Of a DNA stretch of 64,000 nt, positions 63,165 to 64,000 are shown piece after piece (within the stretch, counting starts at the first letter, position 1; every line of letters starts with the position of its first letter). The notes under the pieces are model-generated. The model was not told the DNA's origin, searched no databases, and saw nothing but the letters and a program-made list of their open reading frames with translations. This stretch comes from Pegoplata infirma (taxonomy: Eukaryota; Arthropoda; Insecta; Diptera; Anthomyiidae): contig OY992540.1 of assembly GCA_963921195.1 (NCBI GenBank), positions 40,819,890-40,883,889 of the forward strand. The letters run 5' to 3'. Both the position numbers and the translations under genes were made by a program.

Positions 63165-64000
63165 CATTTCCCGGCGTAGGCCTAACTAAAAATCGTGGTG
63201 ATTTAAAACCACTACCCAGAAAATTTAAGGAATTTTCTGTTGTTGTTGTCGGCACAGTAGGTGTATATAATCGCTGTGGGAAAAATCTTGGCTGTGGTGT
63301 TACCACATATACTTTTTCCTGAGTTTTTGGTGATATTGAAACTTTGGCTTTTTTCCAAAGTTCTTCAGGTTCAAAATGTTCGACTGGTCTTAAATATAAA
63401 GGTTTTTCTGTGGTCGTTGTTGAAGTCGTCCTTGTCGTGGTTGTTGACGCTGTAGTAGTTTTGGGTCTAAATGTGGTTCTTGATTTTAAAGCCTCAAAAT
63501 TATCATAAAAATCTTGCAAATGATTATCGGTAATATGAGAATATTGAAAATGTTTTGTACTTCCCCTCTCATATAAAGGTTCTAAATTATTTATAGAACT
63601 AGATAATTCTGATGGATCTACAAAACCTTTAGTAGTTTTAGATTGTCGGGTAGACTTAACAGCAGCCGTTGTAGTGGGTAAATATTCAGAGGGTATATGT
63701 TTTGATCTACCCCTTATGGTGGGAGTACTAGGTCTATGCGATAATGAAGTATATTCTTGTTCCGTCCAATCATCGATATTCTTTTGCAATTTACTAATAT
63801 CAATATCTAAAGAGTTGGGACTTAATTTGAGTTTTGTTGGAGCATGTTCCCGTTGCAATAGTTCTCGAAGATTAGAAGCTAATATTTTGGTTAAATATTT
63901 TGTAGTTCTTGGCTTGGAAGTTGTAGTCGTTGCCGGTTTTATATGAGATTTTACTAACATTGATTCTTGTGGTGTATGCAACTCGGCACTTTGTGATTGA
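63165..64000 (-). CDS. Penultimate exon of a Thr/Pro-rich protein (runs off the window)
   Basis: The frame is open through the right edge of the window (reading QSQSAELHTPQES at the edge); the ORF start at 63981 would be TTG, so the true start lies outside. The exon ends at GGAAATG/GTAAGT (63165) and joins 55739 in phase. The product is rich in Thr and basic residues, with short TTTT(S/R)-type mucin-like runs (TTTTTSKPRTTKY-like, TTTASTTTTRTT), a central acidic/hydrophilic part (KLQKNIDDWTEQEYTSLSH), and FRPKTT/PRFFPQRLYTP motifs. It resembles secreted or cuticle-associated linker proteins of insects; no domain is recognised. Host-like codon use and intact splice sites support it. Confidence 0.65.

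Overview
The window looks like a calyptrate-type fly genome (Diptera; blowfly or housefly grade is my best guess). It is AT-rich, has short introns with GT/AG borders, encodes secreted chitin-binding mucins, and is very dense in transposons: non-LTR elements of CR1, RTE and LOA/I type, hAT and Tc1 relatives, and many MITEs. I see no prokaryotic features, rRNA, tRNA or CRISPR. The organism call is inference from style and gene content.

Host genes. (1) 403-1110 (-): first coding exon of an acidic, low-complexity protein whose later exons lie left of the window. (2) 3844-14648 (-): a split membrane transporter resembling the monocarboxylate-transporter branch of the MFS. Four exons join in phase over three introns; exon 1 lies about 5 kb upstream and at least one exon (probably TM1) was not found. 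(3) 27306/27417-28984 (+): a secreted chitin-binding, Ser/Thr-rich protein with a 65-bp intron. (4) and (5) 34577-36991 and 44019-45959 (+): duplicated peritrophin-like mucins sharing promoter, signal peptide, chitin-binding domains and 3' flank. Each has amplified a different internal repeat. A 119-bp orphan piece of the mucin repeat lies between them at 42038. (6) 55585-64000+ (-): last two exons of a Thr/Pro-rich protein, joined in phase across a 7.4-kb intron filled with transposons.

Mobile DNA. A CR1-like element at about 15560-20660 has both ORFs open. LOA/I-like LINEs with RNase H domains and (CCTAA)-type 3' tails occur at 21820, 24066, 25233, 29448, 31437, 40965 and 58606. RTE-like fragments lie at 6240, 20900-24065 (split) and 41156. 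A family of at least ten MITEs begins CACT/CACA plus an A-run and has 2-bp target duplications. Three hAT-type elements have 8-bp duplications. Seven fold-back (palindromic) elements of 0.4-1.7 kb include three almost end to end at 49.7-54.0 kb. Several insertions are nested, and the order can be read from target-site duplications.

How it fits together. The mucin pair probably acts together in a chitin matrix such as the peritrophic membrane. Their conserved upstream blocks keep a TATA box and two GATA-type motifs. The rest is mostly a record of successive insertion and local duplication that has expanded introns and intergenic DNA.
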